Below are positions 1-6,663 of a stretch of DNA of 47,775 nucleotides, in pieces (the first letter of the stretch is position 1; each line of letters starts with the position of its first letter). The notes beneath the pieces are model-generated. The model saw only the letters and a program-made list of their open reading frames with translations, ran no database searches and was not told the origin of the DNA. A program made the translations under genes and the position numbers. This stretch comes from a virus: positions 1 through 47,775 of the IMG/VR virus record IMGVR_UViG_3300020411_001412, one strand, 5' to 3'.

Positions 1-145
1 GTATATTTAAAATGTCAAATTAAATGTATGTTTGTGTTATTTAACGATGATAATATTGACTCTAGTTAGTGTTATCTAAGAGCGTAACATAGCGAGATTT
101 TTTTGTCAACAACTATGGAGAAATATGTCAATCTTCGCAAACACC

Positions 146-174
146 TTGACACCACACATTTCTTGCTATATAAT
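146..174 (+). promoter_or_regulatory. Consensus sigma70-type promoter
   Basis: The -35 box TTGACA lies at 146-151 and the -10 box TATAAT at 169-174, with a 17-base spacer; all three match the bacterial housekeeping consensus exactly. Transcription would start near 181, about 15 bases before the ATG at 196. It probably drives the cluster of small genes 196-747 early in infection using host RNA polymerase. The timing is inferred; the match is read directly. Confidence 0.8.
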
Positions 175-195
175 AACAATGTAAGCACAATTACA

Positions 196-348
196 ATGGG
201 AAGATCTTACAAACGTAATGACCCTTATTCATCACATAAGGCGAAAAGTTTGAGAGAAAAGAGAAAACAATCCAACACTAAGTTCAAAGGAGTTACTAAC
301 AACAATCCGCACAATAATGTGGAAAAGTATTACAAACCCCGCCCCTAA
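196..348 (+). CDS. Small basic hypothetical protein, 50 aa
   Basis: This 50-residue, strongly basic protein begins MGRSYKRND and is rich in Lys, Arg and Asn. An open frame extends upstream to a TTG at 103, but that stretch contains the consensus promoter at 146-174. The ATG at 196, just downstream of the predicted transcription start, is therefore the better start. No domain, membrane segment or signal peptide is visible. Charge and size suggest nucleic-acid binding or an early host-interaction role, but that is a guess. A second small basic protein lies at 6066-6203; the two are alike in composition only. I have a weak recollection of similar small proteins in cyanophages. Confidence 0.6.
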   Translation: MGRSYKRNDPYSSHKAKSLREKRKQSNTKFKGVTNNNPHNNVEKYYKPRP

Positions 349-388
349 TTGCCCCCCTATACTATGCCCCGCATTGCCCTTTTTTGCT

Positions 389-559
389 ATGTCTAAAATA
401 ACAACTATTCAGACAATTCCACCAGTAAATGTTAAATTGTGGTCACACGGTTCTAAACACTTTTGGGCATACGATTACCCAGGAAATAGTAAGAACGGAC
501 CATTTAAATCTGAGAAATTAGCATTACTTGACGCAACCCAATTCTCTAGTGATTCATGA
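389..559 (+). CDS. Hypothetical protein, 56 aa
   Basis: The frame can be read from an ATG at 317, but those codons overlap the preceding gene and give a Pro/Cys-rich, unlikely N terminus. The ATG at 389 gives a natural start, MSKITTIQTIPPVNVKLW, so I prefer it. No clear Shine-Dalgarno sequence precedes it. The protein is soluble, with the central string HGSKHFWAYDYPG, and has no domain I recognise. Its stop overlaps the next start in an ATGA junction, which points to translational coupling. It probably belongs to the early transcript from the 146-174 promoter. Confidence 0.5.
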   Translation: MSKITTIQTIPPVNVKLWSHGSKHFWAYDYPGNSKNGPFKSEKLALLDATQFSSDS

Positions 560-747
560 CAACAATTCCACACAAATTGCAGTTATTACTTGATAACTAC
601 GATGAGGGATTATTACCCCCTGATTTACAAATAGAGATGGCACAGTTCTTAATAGATTGTGACCTACATAATGAGTTATTACAGTATCAACAATTATGCG
701 ATTATTACATCGCTGAGGGTATATGCTATGACGTGCAATTAGCATAG
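556..747 (+). CDS. DUF7417-like small protein, 63 aa
   Basis: This 63-residue acidic protein contains YDEGLLPPDLQIEMAQFLID near its middle. That resembles the DUF7417-type small proteins I associate with cyanophages and cyanobacteria (Leu-Asp-Asn-Tyr-Glu/Asp-x-Gly, then Pro-Pro and a Gln-Ile-Glu-x-Ala-Gln helix). No function is known. The start is fixed by the ATGA overlap with the upstream gene, and helices are predicted for most of its length. The family name is from memory and the match is moderate. It is probably an early gene of the same small transcript. The stem-loop at 762-811 lies just after the stop. Confidence 0.55.
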   Translation: MTTIPHKLQLLLDNYDEGLLPPDLQIEMAQFLIDCDLHNELLQYQQLCDYYIAEGICYDVQLA

Positions 748-761
748 CATATTAACACATA

Positions 762-811
762 GCATGCACACAGTTATTAACAATTAAGACAGTTAATTTC
801 TGTGTGTATGT
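762..811 (+). other. Intergenic stem-loop
   Basis: The arms CACACAG (767-773) and CTGTGTG (800-806) pair perfectly, and TTAAC (777-781) pairs with GTTAA (792-796) around a 10-base loop. The outer stem extends to 762/811 with two G-T wobbles. The sequence after it is A-rich rather than T-rich, so it is not a standard intrinsic terminator on the + strand. It sits between the small early genes and the tail genes and could be an RNA processing, stability or weak termination element. Confidence 0.5.
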
Positions 812-823
812 GTATATTAAAAA

Positions 824-839
824 ATCGATAAATGCTAAC
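824..839 (+). promoter_or_regulatory. Possible shared upstream element, copy 1
   Basis: The 16-mer ATCGATAAATGCTAAC matches the 16-mer at 1572-1587 in 13 of 16 positions, including the 9-base core AATGCTAAC. It lies 56 bases before the ATG at 896. It also contains GATAAATG, which matches the T4 late box in 6 of 8 positions. It could be a phage promoter element for the following gene. Two copies are weak evidence. Confidence 0.25.
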
Positions 840-895
840 CTACAAAAGTATACCATCGATTTCAAAAAATTTTCCCAGTAAAAAATTTCTCCAGT

Positions 896-1375
896 ATGGT
901 TTTAAACCCTAGACAAGAAAAGAAAATCGCCCTCCAAGAAACCTATAAGGATTTGGTAGGTCTCCCATGGCCTGCTCGTAGGTATCCAGGGTGTTACGAT
1001 ATTATACAGAAATACGCTAAGGCACAATTAGACCTCGACCTACCTAACTTCTCAGGGGTCTACCAGTCATTCGCAGATGACGCTGTAGCACAGGCAAATG
1101 GTCTATGGGTAGAGAAACCTACATGGGGTGAGGAATTAGACTTTACAAACCTACAGAAGGATGACCTATTATTGTTTAGGTTATATACACAGGAAGGTAG
1201 GATTGTTACTCCAGAGAATGAGCGTATACCTAATCATGGTGCTGCTTACCTAGGTGATGGTTATATGCTACATCAACCATATAAGGAGTTAAGTCAGATA
1301 GTAGACATGAAAAGTAGTGGATGTAAGATATATCAGACATCTTGTGTAGGTGTAGTTAGGAATAACAATACATAG
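896..1375 (+). CDS. NlpC/P60-family peptidase, tail-associated
   Basis: This 159-residue protein is a probable cysteine endopeptidase of the NlpC/P60 fold, the group that cuts peptide bonds in bacterial peptidoglycan. The N-terminal catalytic region is PGCYDIIQKYAK with Cys33. The second part carries DDLLLF (89-94), then NHGAAYLGDGYMLHQ with His114 and His126. Cys33 and His114 are the expected nucleophile and base, and His126 fits the third polar residue. The arrangement resembles phage tail proteins of the lambda K type, where the residue before or after the Cys is often not the usual Ser-Gly. Its place before the structural genes suggests a virion peptidase that locally opens the cell wall during DNA entry, perhaps doing the job of the lysozyme domain of T4 gp5. 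An alternative role is lysis at the end of infection. The ATG start has no strong ribosome site. Confidence 0.75.
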   Translation: MVLNPRQEKKIALQETYKDLVGLPWPARRYPGCYDIIQKYAKAQLDLDLPNFSGVYQSFADDAVAQANGLWVEKPTWGEELDFTNLQKDDLLLFRLYTQEGRIVTPENERIPNHGAAYLGDGYMLHQPYKELSQIVDMKSSGCKIYQTSCVGVVRNNNT

Positions 1376-1400
1376 CAATAGACAACTGAATAATAAGTTA

Positions 1401-1565
1401 ATGAGCAAAAGGTTTACTTTAAAAATAGAGGAGACCTACGACGGTGATTGTTATGTTAACATACCACAGGATTTAATGGATGAATGTGGATGGAAAGCAG
1501 GAGATGTGCTAGAATATGAAGAAGAGACCGATGGGTCTGTTATCTTGATTAAAAGTGAAGAATGA
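1401..1565 (+). CDS. AbrB/MazE-like small protein, 54 aa
   Basis: This short gene starts MSKRFTLKIEET and runs to SVILIKSEE. The pattern of a beta strand, then IPQDLMDECGWKAGDVLEY, then acidic residues and SVILIK matches the swapped-hairpin AbrB/SpoVT/MazE DNA-binding fold. In that family a Pro followed by a short helix leads into a Gly-Trp/Leu-x-x-Gly-Asp turn and two strands. Such proteins act as dimeric repressors or antitoxins. No toxin gene is visible beside it, so a stand-alone transcription regulator is more likely. It lies 25 bases after the peptidase gene. The start is the first ATG, and no frame on the other strand competes. Confidence 0.6.
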   Translation: MSKRFTLKIEETYDGDCYVNIPQDLMDECGWKAGDVLEYEEETDGSVILIKSEE

Positions 1566-1571
1566 GATATA

Positions 1572-1587
1572 ATCAAATAATGCTAAC
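1572..1587 (+). promoter_or_regulatory. Possible shared upstream element, copy 2
   Basis: The 16-mer ATCAAATAATGCTAAC matches the one at 824-839 in 13 of 16 positions. It stands 69 bases before the GTG at 1657, a spacing similar to copy 1. It may be a promoter or regulator site for the structural genes that follow, but this is speculative. Confidence 0.22.
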
Positions 1588-1656
1588 TATACTGGTTGTA
1601 TGTAATATCATCAACTTGGTAAAAAATTAGCGTTTGAAAAAAATAAAAAAATCGTC

Positions 1657-1905
1657 GTGGAAACTCCAAAGTTTAACAGTGATGAGGAATTCATCGCTTG
1701 GGCATTACAAAATATAAGTGAAGCAATAAAGAATCTATCCAGTAGAATAGAAGCTTTAGAGGTTGCCATAGGGAAAATGCCTCCCCCTGGTGCTGATATG
1801 ATTAAGTATAAAGTCCCAGGTGATGACTCCTACTCTAATTTGAAAGAGTTGTTTGATAATCTGTATAAGAGGATAAATACCTTAGAGAATAATAGTAAAA
1901 CGTAG
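1657..1905 (+). CDS. Small coiled-coil protein, 82 aa
   Basis: The protein has two short heptad-like stretches: an N-terminal helix with IKNLSSRIEALEVAIGKM (about 24-41) and a C-terminal one, LKELFDNLYKRINTLENN. Between them lies a Pro/Gly loop, MPPPGADMIKYKVPG. The start is a GTG at 1657 after an A-rich stretch, with no clear Shine-Dalgarno. Its last base is shared with the start of the next gene (TAGTG), so the two are probably translated together. Its small size, coiled coils and coupling to a large structural protein suggest a chaperone, trimerisation partner or minor virion component. No known family was recognised. Confidence 0.55.
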   Translation: METPKFNSDEEFIAWALQNISEAIKNLSSRIEALEVAIGKMPPPGADMIKYKVPGDDSYSNLKELFDNLYKRINTLENNSKT

Positions 1906-4900
1906 TGCCAGCTTATATTCAGGAAACAGGTCGAAGTTTTCCGAATCCTACTAAAGGCGGTGGTTTTAACCAAGTCTTTAAACGTCCTTCATCGGGTGAG
2001 TATACTACTCATGGAGATTACCCTGATGTAGGTAGCGGTATGGACTATAGCATCACCTTTGAGGGTGCTGGTCCAGGCACTATGCCTATGGGCAAAGATA
2101 TTGTCCATTATATTGGTGATGATGACCCTACTAATGTTACCAGTGGTGGTGGGGAAAGAAGAGGAGTCTATAGATGGTATAGAGGGGTCAAAGATGACCA
2201 CATGTATACACAAGACCCTCAACAAAAGAAATCAGACTTCGGTTGCGAGAATGAGTCTTGGAGGACAGCAGCAGGAGGATATAACTCAGAACCTAGGCAA
2301 GGGACACCTGTATTCTATGTAATGAGAGAGCAGGTACCTAATAGTGTGCCACTCAATACCTATTACAGTCACTGGCCTGACGATTCACAACTGACCGTAG
2401 GAAGTAATGTCCCTACTGGATTAAACGGAGTAGGTTGTGGAAGAAACAAATACTTTAATACTGGTAAGTTAGGGTATGCCTTTACTTCAGAAGCAGATGC
2501 ATTAGCATACTGTAGTGGTGGAGAGACTCCTGTCCCTCTATATGAGTATCTACATCCTGACCCAGACCATTTCTATACAATAGACCCTGCTAATGAAGTT
2601 AATCTTAGTGGTGGTCCTATAGCACCTAAACATGCCTATGGTGGAGAATACTCCTACCTAGGCATTTTGTGTTGGGTATTTGCTGAACCTCCTAGAGATG
2701 CACCTACCGATACTATAGTAGACGTAGGTAAAATAGGTCCAACAGGGCAAACTCTTAACAAGAGTGGTTGGTATGACTACACTGATGATGACCAATTCTC
2801 CTATGGTGAGTCTGGATGGGGTACAGGAGGGTGGTCTGAGTTCATGTATAGGCAAATGCGTGACTCAAACAGTAATGCAGTAGAGGGTCCACCTGCTGTT
2901 AACGGTTGGGGTAACCCAGATAACGTAGATATGCTATCTAATGATGCTCAATTTGAATGGGCTTATGGTTTATCTGGTGCTGTAAAGGGTGCTGTGCCTA
3001 GATTCCTCGGTTTTGAGGACATGTATGATGCTCAATTCGTCTTTTATTTGTTTGATACCTCCTTCCCATGGAATGGTCCTATCTTTTCTACACAGTATAT
3101 CCTCTCAAATGCGAAATGTTGTCCAAATACTACTGACCCAGAGGGTTGTCCGCAGTGTGCACCAGTATGGACGTACCATTCTCACTTCTATGAGATACAA
3201 TCAGACTCATGGGAGACTACAAAAACAGAGATTTCCATACATGATGAGAGTAGTACGGGTGTAAAAGAGTCATTTTGGACTATAGGAACTGATTCTACTA
3301 CCCTATTCTTCCGTTATGTTACCCGTACAGGTGACTTTAACCGTGGAGATAAGATAAATGGGTGGGATATTGACGCAGTTTACTACTTTGGTGATGAATT
3401 AAAGTGTGGAATAATGGAATTAACGTGGGATCAGGGTAGTGGTGCAACGAAAAATACCTTTTCTTATCAACAATCCTTCACTTCTACGGATAATGGGGAG
3501 ATAGAAGTGCTTGCTGGCTACGGTGTACCCAATAAAGCAGCGTTTTGTGGCACATATGAGTTTCCAAAGAAGATATCTTACTGGAAAGTAGAGGTAGATC
3601 CACAGGCTTTGATACCTCATCGTAAGATGGATGAGGCAGAAATGCGAGCTGTAGTCGGAGATGATGGTACAATCGTCGCAATAGACATAGTTAATGGCGG
3701 TAGAGGGTATGTTTTAGAGGATACAACCATAGAATTGACGCATCCGAGGGAAATGGATAACTTCTCTGCTACGGATACAGCAGATTTTATGGAAAATAGT
3801 ATTAATAGTGACACGGATTACGATAAAGCACTCGGTAATAGTCGCACAGAGAAAGGATTTAAGCGTAAAAACATGGAATCTGCTGTAAAAGCGTATGGAA
3901 CGCATAGCGGAATCGTGGATTTGAGTAAAGATAAGAATAATGAGTTCTATAAACTGAAAAAAGCAGTCGTAGAAGTAGAGAAAATAGACGAAGCAGGTAC
4001 AATTAAGCGTGTAAGAGTCGTAGATGGTGGTGCAGGATACAACCAAGCGAATGTTCCTACCGTAATGATAGTACAACCAGAGAAAATTAAGGTATCAGAG
4101 GACGCATCTCAGGATGAGATAGCTGCGACTGAGAAAGGAATGCAAGAAGCATGGAATCACGAGTTTACGGATGGAGATGTGCAACCAATTTCATCTACAT
4201 TTGACAAAGAAACCATGGGAATCATCGGATCTTCCATGGGAGTCTCCCCACAGGGAGAAAATTCAGGATCATCTGTCTATGTTGAGGTACCAGACTCCTA
4301 TGTAAGGGCAGCCAGTGACGGTGTAGACGACGATGTAACCAAATTATGCATGAATATACCCGCAGAATGTATTAATGTAGATGCTAGGGGTTATATTTCT
4401 GATGCTATGCCTGATGAAACCCAGTTTGAAATCATATCTGGAGCAGATCCAAACGGTATAGGAATATTTGAGAAGGAAGTGATGCCATATGCATATAGTG
4501 GCACTGCTCAAGTAGACCAATACTCAGAAAATGTCTCCCACTTATACGGTCCATTTGGTAAACAGAGGTGTATTGAGGTAAGACAACCTAAACTTTACAA
4601 CATAACTCGTTGGTTTGATATGCCATGTGCGTATTTGGATGCTAACGAGGCAGGTGAGCAGAAGGCATTTGGTTATCTACCCTTTAAATACTGTGGTTCT
4701 GAGCAGAAGGATGCAACCTTTAGAGTATCACTTAGTTGTGAGGGACGTATAACTGGTAGTCAAGGTGGTGCGTGTATGGATTTCATACAGAGTTTACCTA
4801 CTCCGCATCTACAACAGAAGAGACCTACACCAACAAACAATAGATGTTGGAATTGTAGACGTGGTAATGTACCTGGTAGGTGTTACCGTGATCCTAGTGA

Positions 4901-5516
4901 CCCTAATGACATTGTATTTGTGCCAGTAGGTTTGGATGAGAATACTTATGATTATAATAGGAGTAACTTTACAGAGCTAGAGCAGTTACAAATGTGGGCA
5001 GGACAGAATATTACCAGTGCAGCCGCAGTGCAGACATGGTTAGGACACCCAACCGCACAAGACCCTGCTGGTACTCCGCACTCTGTTGATTATACTGAGC
5101 TTACTGTTGCGTCATGTAGCGGAGGAGTCCCGCCAAATGAGTGTTGGGATACCTATGTGCGTGGAGTAACTGCGTCAGACGGTCCATTAGTAGTGTATAG
5201 TGAGTACGATGCGAACGGAAATGGCGGTGGTGGTAGTACCTTCTGTCAGACAAGTGAATTATATGACTCTTGTGTTGCACTAGATAAGTGTATGGATGCG
5301 TCTATTGCCATCAACCCTAAGCGTATGACTGGTAGTGGCACTAATGCACGGATGTTAATGGGTCCGTATAATGGAACTATGACCGTGCGGAATTATCTTA
5401 CTGGTGGTACTATTGCACTAGATAAGAGTATCAAGAATTATGGTAACCCATACTTTGATGAGTGTAGTGAGGAGAATGCGTGGACAGAAGGTACACAGGT
5501 TAACGAGGATTTATAA
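1905..5516 (+). CDS. Large cysteine-rich structural protein, 1203 aa
   Basis: This is probably a virion protein of the tail tip or baseplate hub region; the exact role is not recognised. The N-terminal third has two DUF5648-like units: VYRWYRG...DHMYT (about 88-102) and LYEYLHPDPDHFYT (about 213-226), the latter followed by a Leu-Cys-Trp strand. DUF5648 repeats occur in secreted, surface-binding proteins. Two Gly-x-Gly-Tyr beta repeats lie near 595 and 706 (IDIVNGGRGY and RVVDGGAGY), the same repeat found in the giant gene and gp8. About 26 Cys are spread along the chain, including RCWNCRRGNVPGRCYRD near the C terminus, which is high for a phage protein. The gene starts with GTG overlapping the previous stop, and its own stop overlaps the start of the PAAR gene. 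Translational coupling to a spike-tip protein suggests the two assemble together. Confidence 0.6.
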   Translation: MPAYIQETGRSFPNPTKGGGFNQVFKRPSSGEYTTHGDYPDVGSGMDYSITFEGAGPGTMPMGKDIVHYIGDDDPTNVTSGGGERRGVYRWYRGVKDDHMYTQDPQQKKSDFGCENESWRTAAGGYNSEPRQGTPVFYVMREQVPNSVPLNTYYSHWPDDSQLTVGSNVPTGLNGVGCGRNKYFNTGKLGYAFTSEADALAYCSGGETPVPLYEYLHPDPDHFYTIDPANEVNLSGGPIAPKHAYGGEYSYLGILCWVFAEPPRDAPTDTIVDVGKIGPTGQTLNKSGWYDYTDDDQFSYGESGWGTGGWSEFMYRQMRDSNSNAVEGPPAVNGWGNPDNVDMLSNDAQFEWAYGLSGAVKGAVPRFLGFEDMYDAQFVFYLFDTSFPWNGPIFSTQYILSNAKCCPNTTDPEGCPQCAPVWTYHSHFYEIQSDSWETTKTEISIHDESSTGVKESFWTIGTDSTTLFFRYVTRTGDFNRGDKINGWDIDAVYYFGDELKCGIMELTWDQGSGATKNTFSYQQSFTSTDNGEIEVLAGYGVPNKAAFCGTYEFPKKISYWKVEVDPQALIPHRKMDEAEMRAVVGDDGTIVAIDIVNGGRGYVLEDTTIELTHPREMDNFSATDTADFMENSINSDTDYDKALGNSRTEKGFKRKNMESAVKAYGTHSGIVDLSKDKNNEFYKLKKAVVEVEKIDEAGTIKRVRVVDGGAGYNQANVPTVMIVQPEKIKVSEDASQDEIAATEKGMQEAWNHEFTDGDVQPISSTFDKETMGIIGSSMGVSPQGENSGSSVYVEVPDSYVRAASDGVDDDVTKLCMNIPAECINVDARGYISDAMPDETQFEIISGADPNGIGIFEKEVMPYAYSGTAQVDQYSENVSHLYGPFGKQRCIEVRQPKLYNITRWFDMPCAYLDANEAGEQKAFGYLPFKYCGSEQKDATFRVSLSCEGRITGSQGGACMDFIQSLPTPHLQQKRPTPTNNRCWNCRRGNVPGRCYRDPSDPNDIVFVPVGLDENTYDYNRSNFTELEQLQMWAGQNITSAAAVQTWLGHPTAQDPAGTPHSVDYTELTVASCSGGVPPNECWDTYVRGVTASDGPLVVYSEYDANGNGGGGSTFCQTSELYDSCVALDKCMDASIAINPKRMTGSGTNARMLMGPYNGTMTVRNYLTGGTIALDKSIKNYGNPYFDECSEENAWTEGTQVNEDL

Positions 5517-6049
5517 TGGCATTTGGATTTTTAAAACCAGTTGCATCACTTAACGGACTACCTTGCAGTGGTCACGGACTTTGTTTGCCTTCTACTATAC
5601 ACTCTGTACAGAGTTGTGGTAGTCCTCCTATTCCTTATTCTATTGTGATTAAGGAATTTACATGTTGGTGGCCTCCGCACCCTACGGTTCCCTTCTTCCC
5701 TGTTACACCATTACGTGCTACAGTGTTAGTGAATCGTATTCCCATCATGTTATTGGGTGATACATTCATACCACACATTGCTGTGTGTACCAATATAATT
5801 GTGTACATATGTCCTTGTGGTAAGGCAATGTGTCCAACGCCCACTCCAATCCCTTGTAGCGTCCTTACAATCGAAGATGGTGGAGGAGTCGGTCATACTA
5901 GAATCTGTATGGCAACGACCTTTACTGTATTTGCATTGAAGCGACCTATAGGTAGGATTCTGGATCCGTTAGGAGTTGGATTCTCAGGGTTTAGTTACCC
6001 TTGTTCATCTGTGGTTGCATTTGGGCATGCAACTGTGTTAGCATCATAG
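5516..6049 (+). CDS. PAAR-domain spike-tip protein
   Basis: PAAR proteins cap the central spike of contractile tails (gp5.4 in T4) and sharpen it for membrane puncture, usually holding a metal ion with His and Cys. This 177-residue protein has the family pattern of SGHGLCLPS (about 18-26), Pro-rich linkers, and VLVNRIPIMLLGDTFIPH, which corresponds to the signature Asn-Gly-x-Pro-Ala...Gly-Asp...His. It is longer than a minimal PAAR of about 100 residues and has about 11 Cys, including CPCGKAMC in the second half. The start overlaps the previous stop (TAATG). Its place between a large structural protein and gp25 agrees with a tail-tip role. Confidence 0.8.
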   Translation: MAFGFLKPVASLNGLPCSGHGLCLPSTIHSVQSCGSPPIPYSIVIKEFTCWWPPHPTVPFFPVTPLRATVLVNRIPIMLLGDTFIPHIAVCTNIIVYICPCGKAMCPTPTPIPCSVLTIEDGGGVGHTRICMATTFTVFALKRPIGRILDPLGVGFSGFSYPCSSVVAFGHATVLAS

Positions 6050-6065
6050 TAGTTTATTTTAAATT

Positions 6066-6203
6066 ATGGCATTATACTCGTCAACTGGTGGATATATTAC
6101 TCCTCCTGCAAAGAAAACAAGACAAGGAAACTCGAAAAACACAAAATTGAGTGCTACTTCTCGTAATAGAGCAAGAAAAAAATATAGGGGTCAAGGAAAA
6201 TAG
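6066..6203 (+). CDS. Very small basic protein, 45 aa
   Basis: The 45-residue product begins MALYSSTGGYITPPAKK and ends in a strongly basic tail (RNRARKKYRGQGK). It has many Lys, Arg, Ser and Asn and no acidic residue, so it is probably disordered and may bind nucleic acid or an acidic surface. It lies 16 bases after the PAAR stop and just before the late promoter of gp25. I recall short basic genes at this place in other cyanophages, but not a function. The frame is short, so coding status rests on its start, composition and fit in the gap. Confidence 0.5.
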   Translation: MALYSSTGGYITPPAKKTRQGNSKNTKLSATSRNRARKKYRGQGK

Positions 6204-6214
6204 TCGGGAAACCC

Positions 6215-6222
6215 TATAAATA
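6215..6222 (+). promoter_or_regulatory. T4-type late promoter before gp25
   Basis: TATAAATA, preceded by CCC, is an exact match to the late box recognised by the T4-like late sigma factor gp55 with gp33 and the gp45 clamp. Transcription should start about 5-6 bases downstream, before the ATG at 6250. It probably drives the gp25-gp6-giant unit and the three genes after it. Confidence 0.85.
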
Positions 6223-6249
6223 AACATATTGGCACTAAATATAGGTAAT

Positions 6250-6663
6250 ATGCCATCGTATAGGTTCAGATCTGAAAAATATATCAGTAGAGGGTTTAAG
6301 GATTTAGCAGTCTCTTTTAAAGCAAACCCTTCTACAGGAGATTTTGGTGTGGTCAAAAATGAAAACGCTATAAAACAGTCTGTCCGAAACATCATATTAA
6401 CAATGTTTGGTGAAAGACCTTTTCAATATGAAATTGGGTCTAGGGTTAAAGCACTATTGTTTGAGCCTTGGGATCCATTTAGTGCTGATAGTATGAAAAG
6501 TGAAATTCGTAATGCTCTGGATAGATTAGAACCAAGAATCGAAGTTAACCAAATTAAGTTAAGGGATGATTCTGATATAAATTCCATCCAGGTTGGTATT
6601 GACTACACTATCGTGGGTCAAGAAGAAATACAAAACGTCGAATTTCTCTTAGAGAGAGCATAA
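6250..6663 (+). CDS. 25: Baseplate wedge subunit gp25
   Basis: gp25 is part of the inner baseplate wedge and helps nucleate the tail sheath in contractile tails. The 137-residue product has the gp25-like signature: NPSTGDFG (26-33), a helix, then GERPFQYEIGS with the conserved Arg-Pro, and LEPRIEV later. The family is often labelled lysozyme-like, but its known role is structural. The frame is open to a TTG at 6229, but that lies at or before the expected transcription start of the late promoter. The ATG at 6250, preceded by AGGTAAT, is the better start. Its stop overlaps the gp6 start (TAATG). Confidence 0.93.
   Translation: MPSYRFRSEKYISRGFKDLAVSFKANPSTGDFGVVKNENAIKQSVRNIILTMFGERPFQYEIGSRVKALLFEPWDPFSADSMKSEIRNALDRLEPRIEVNQIKLRDDSDINSIQVGIDYTIVGQEEIQNVEFLLERA

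Noticed and set aside
103-195. Upstream extension of the first small gene from a TTG at 103
   Set aside because: The stretch contains the exact sigma70 promoter at 146-174, so the transcript would begin after it; the ATG at 196 is preferred.
317-388. Upstream extension of the second small gene from the ATG at 317
   Set aside because: It overlaps the preceding gene and codes for an odd Pro/Cys-rich segment; the ATG at 389 gives a normal start.
832-903. Short open frame starting at the ATG at 832
   Set aside because: Only 23 codons, running into the peptidase gene in another frame, with no start signal.
6229-6249. TTG start for gp25
   Set aside because: It lies at or before the expected start of transcription from the late box at 6215; the ATG at 6250 agrees with the usual gp25 N terminus.
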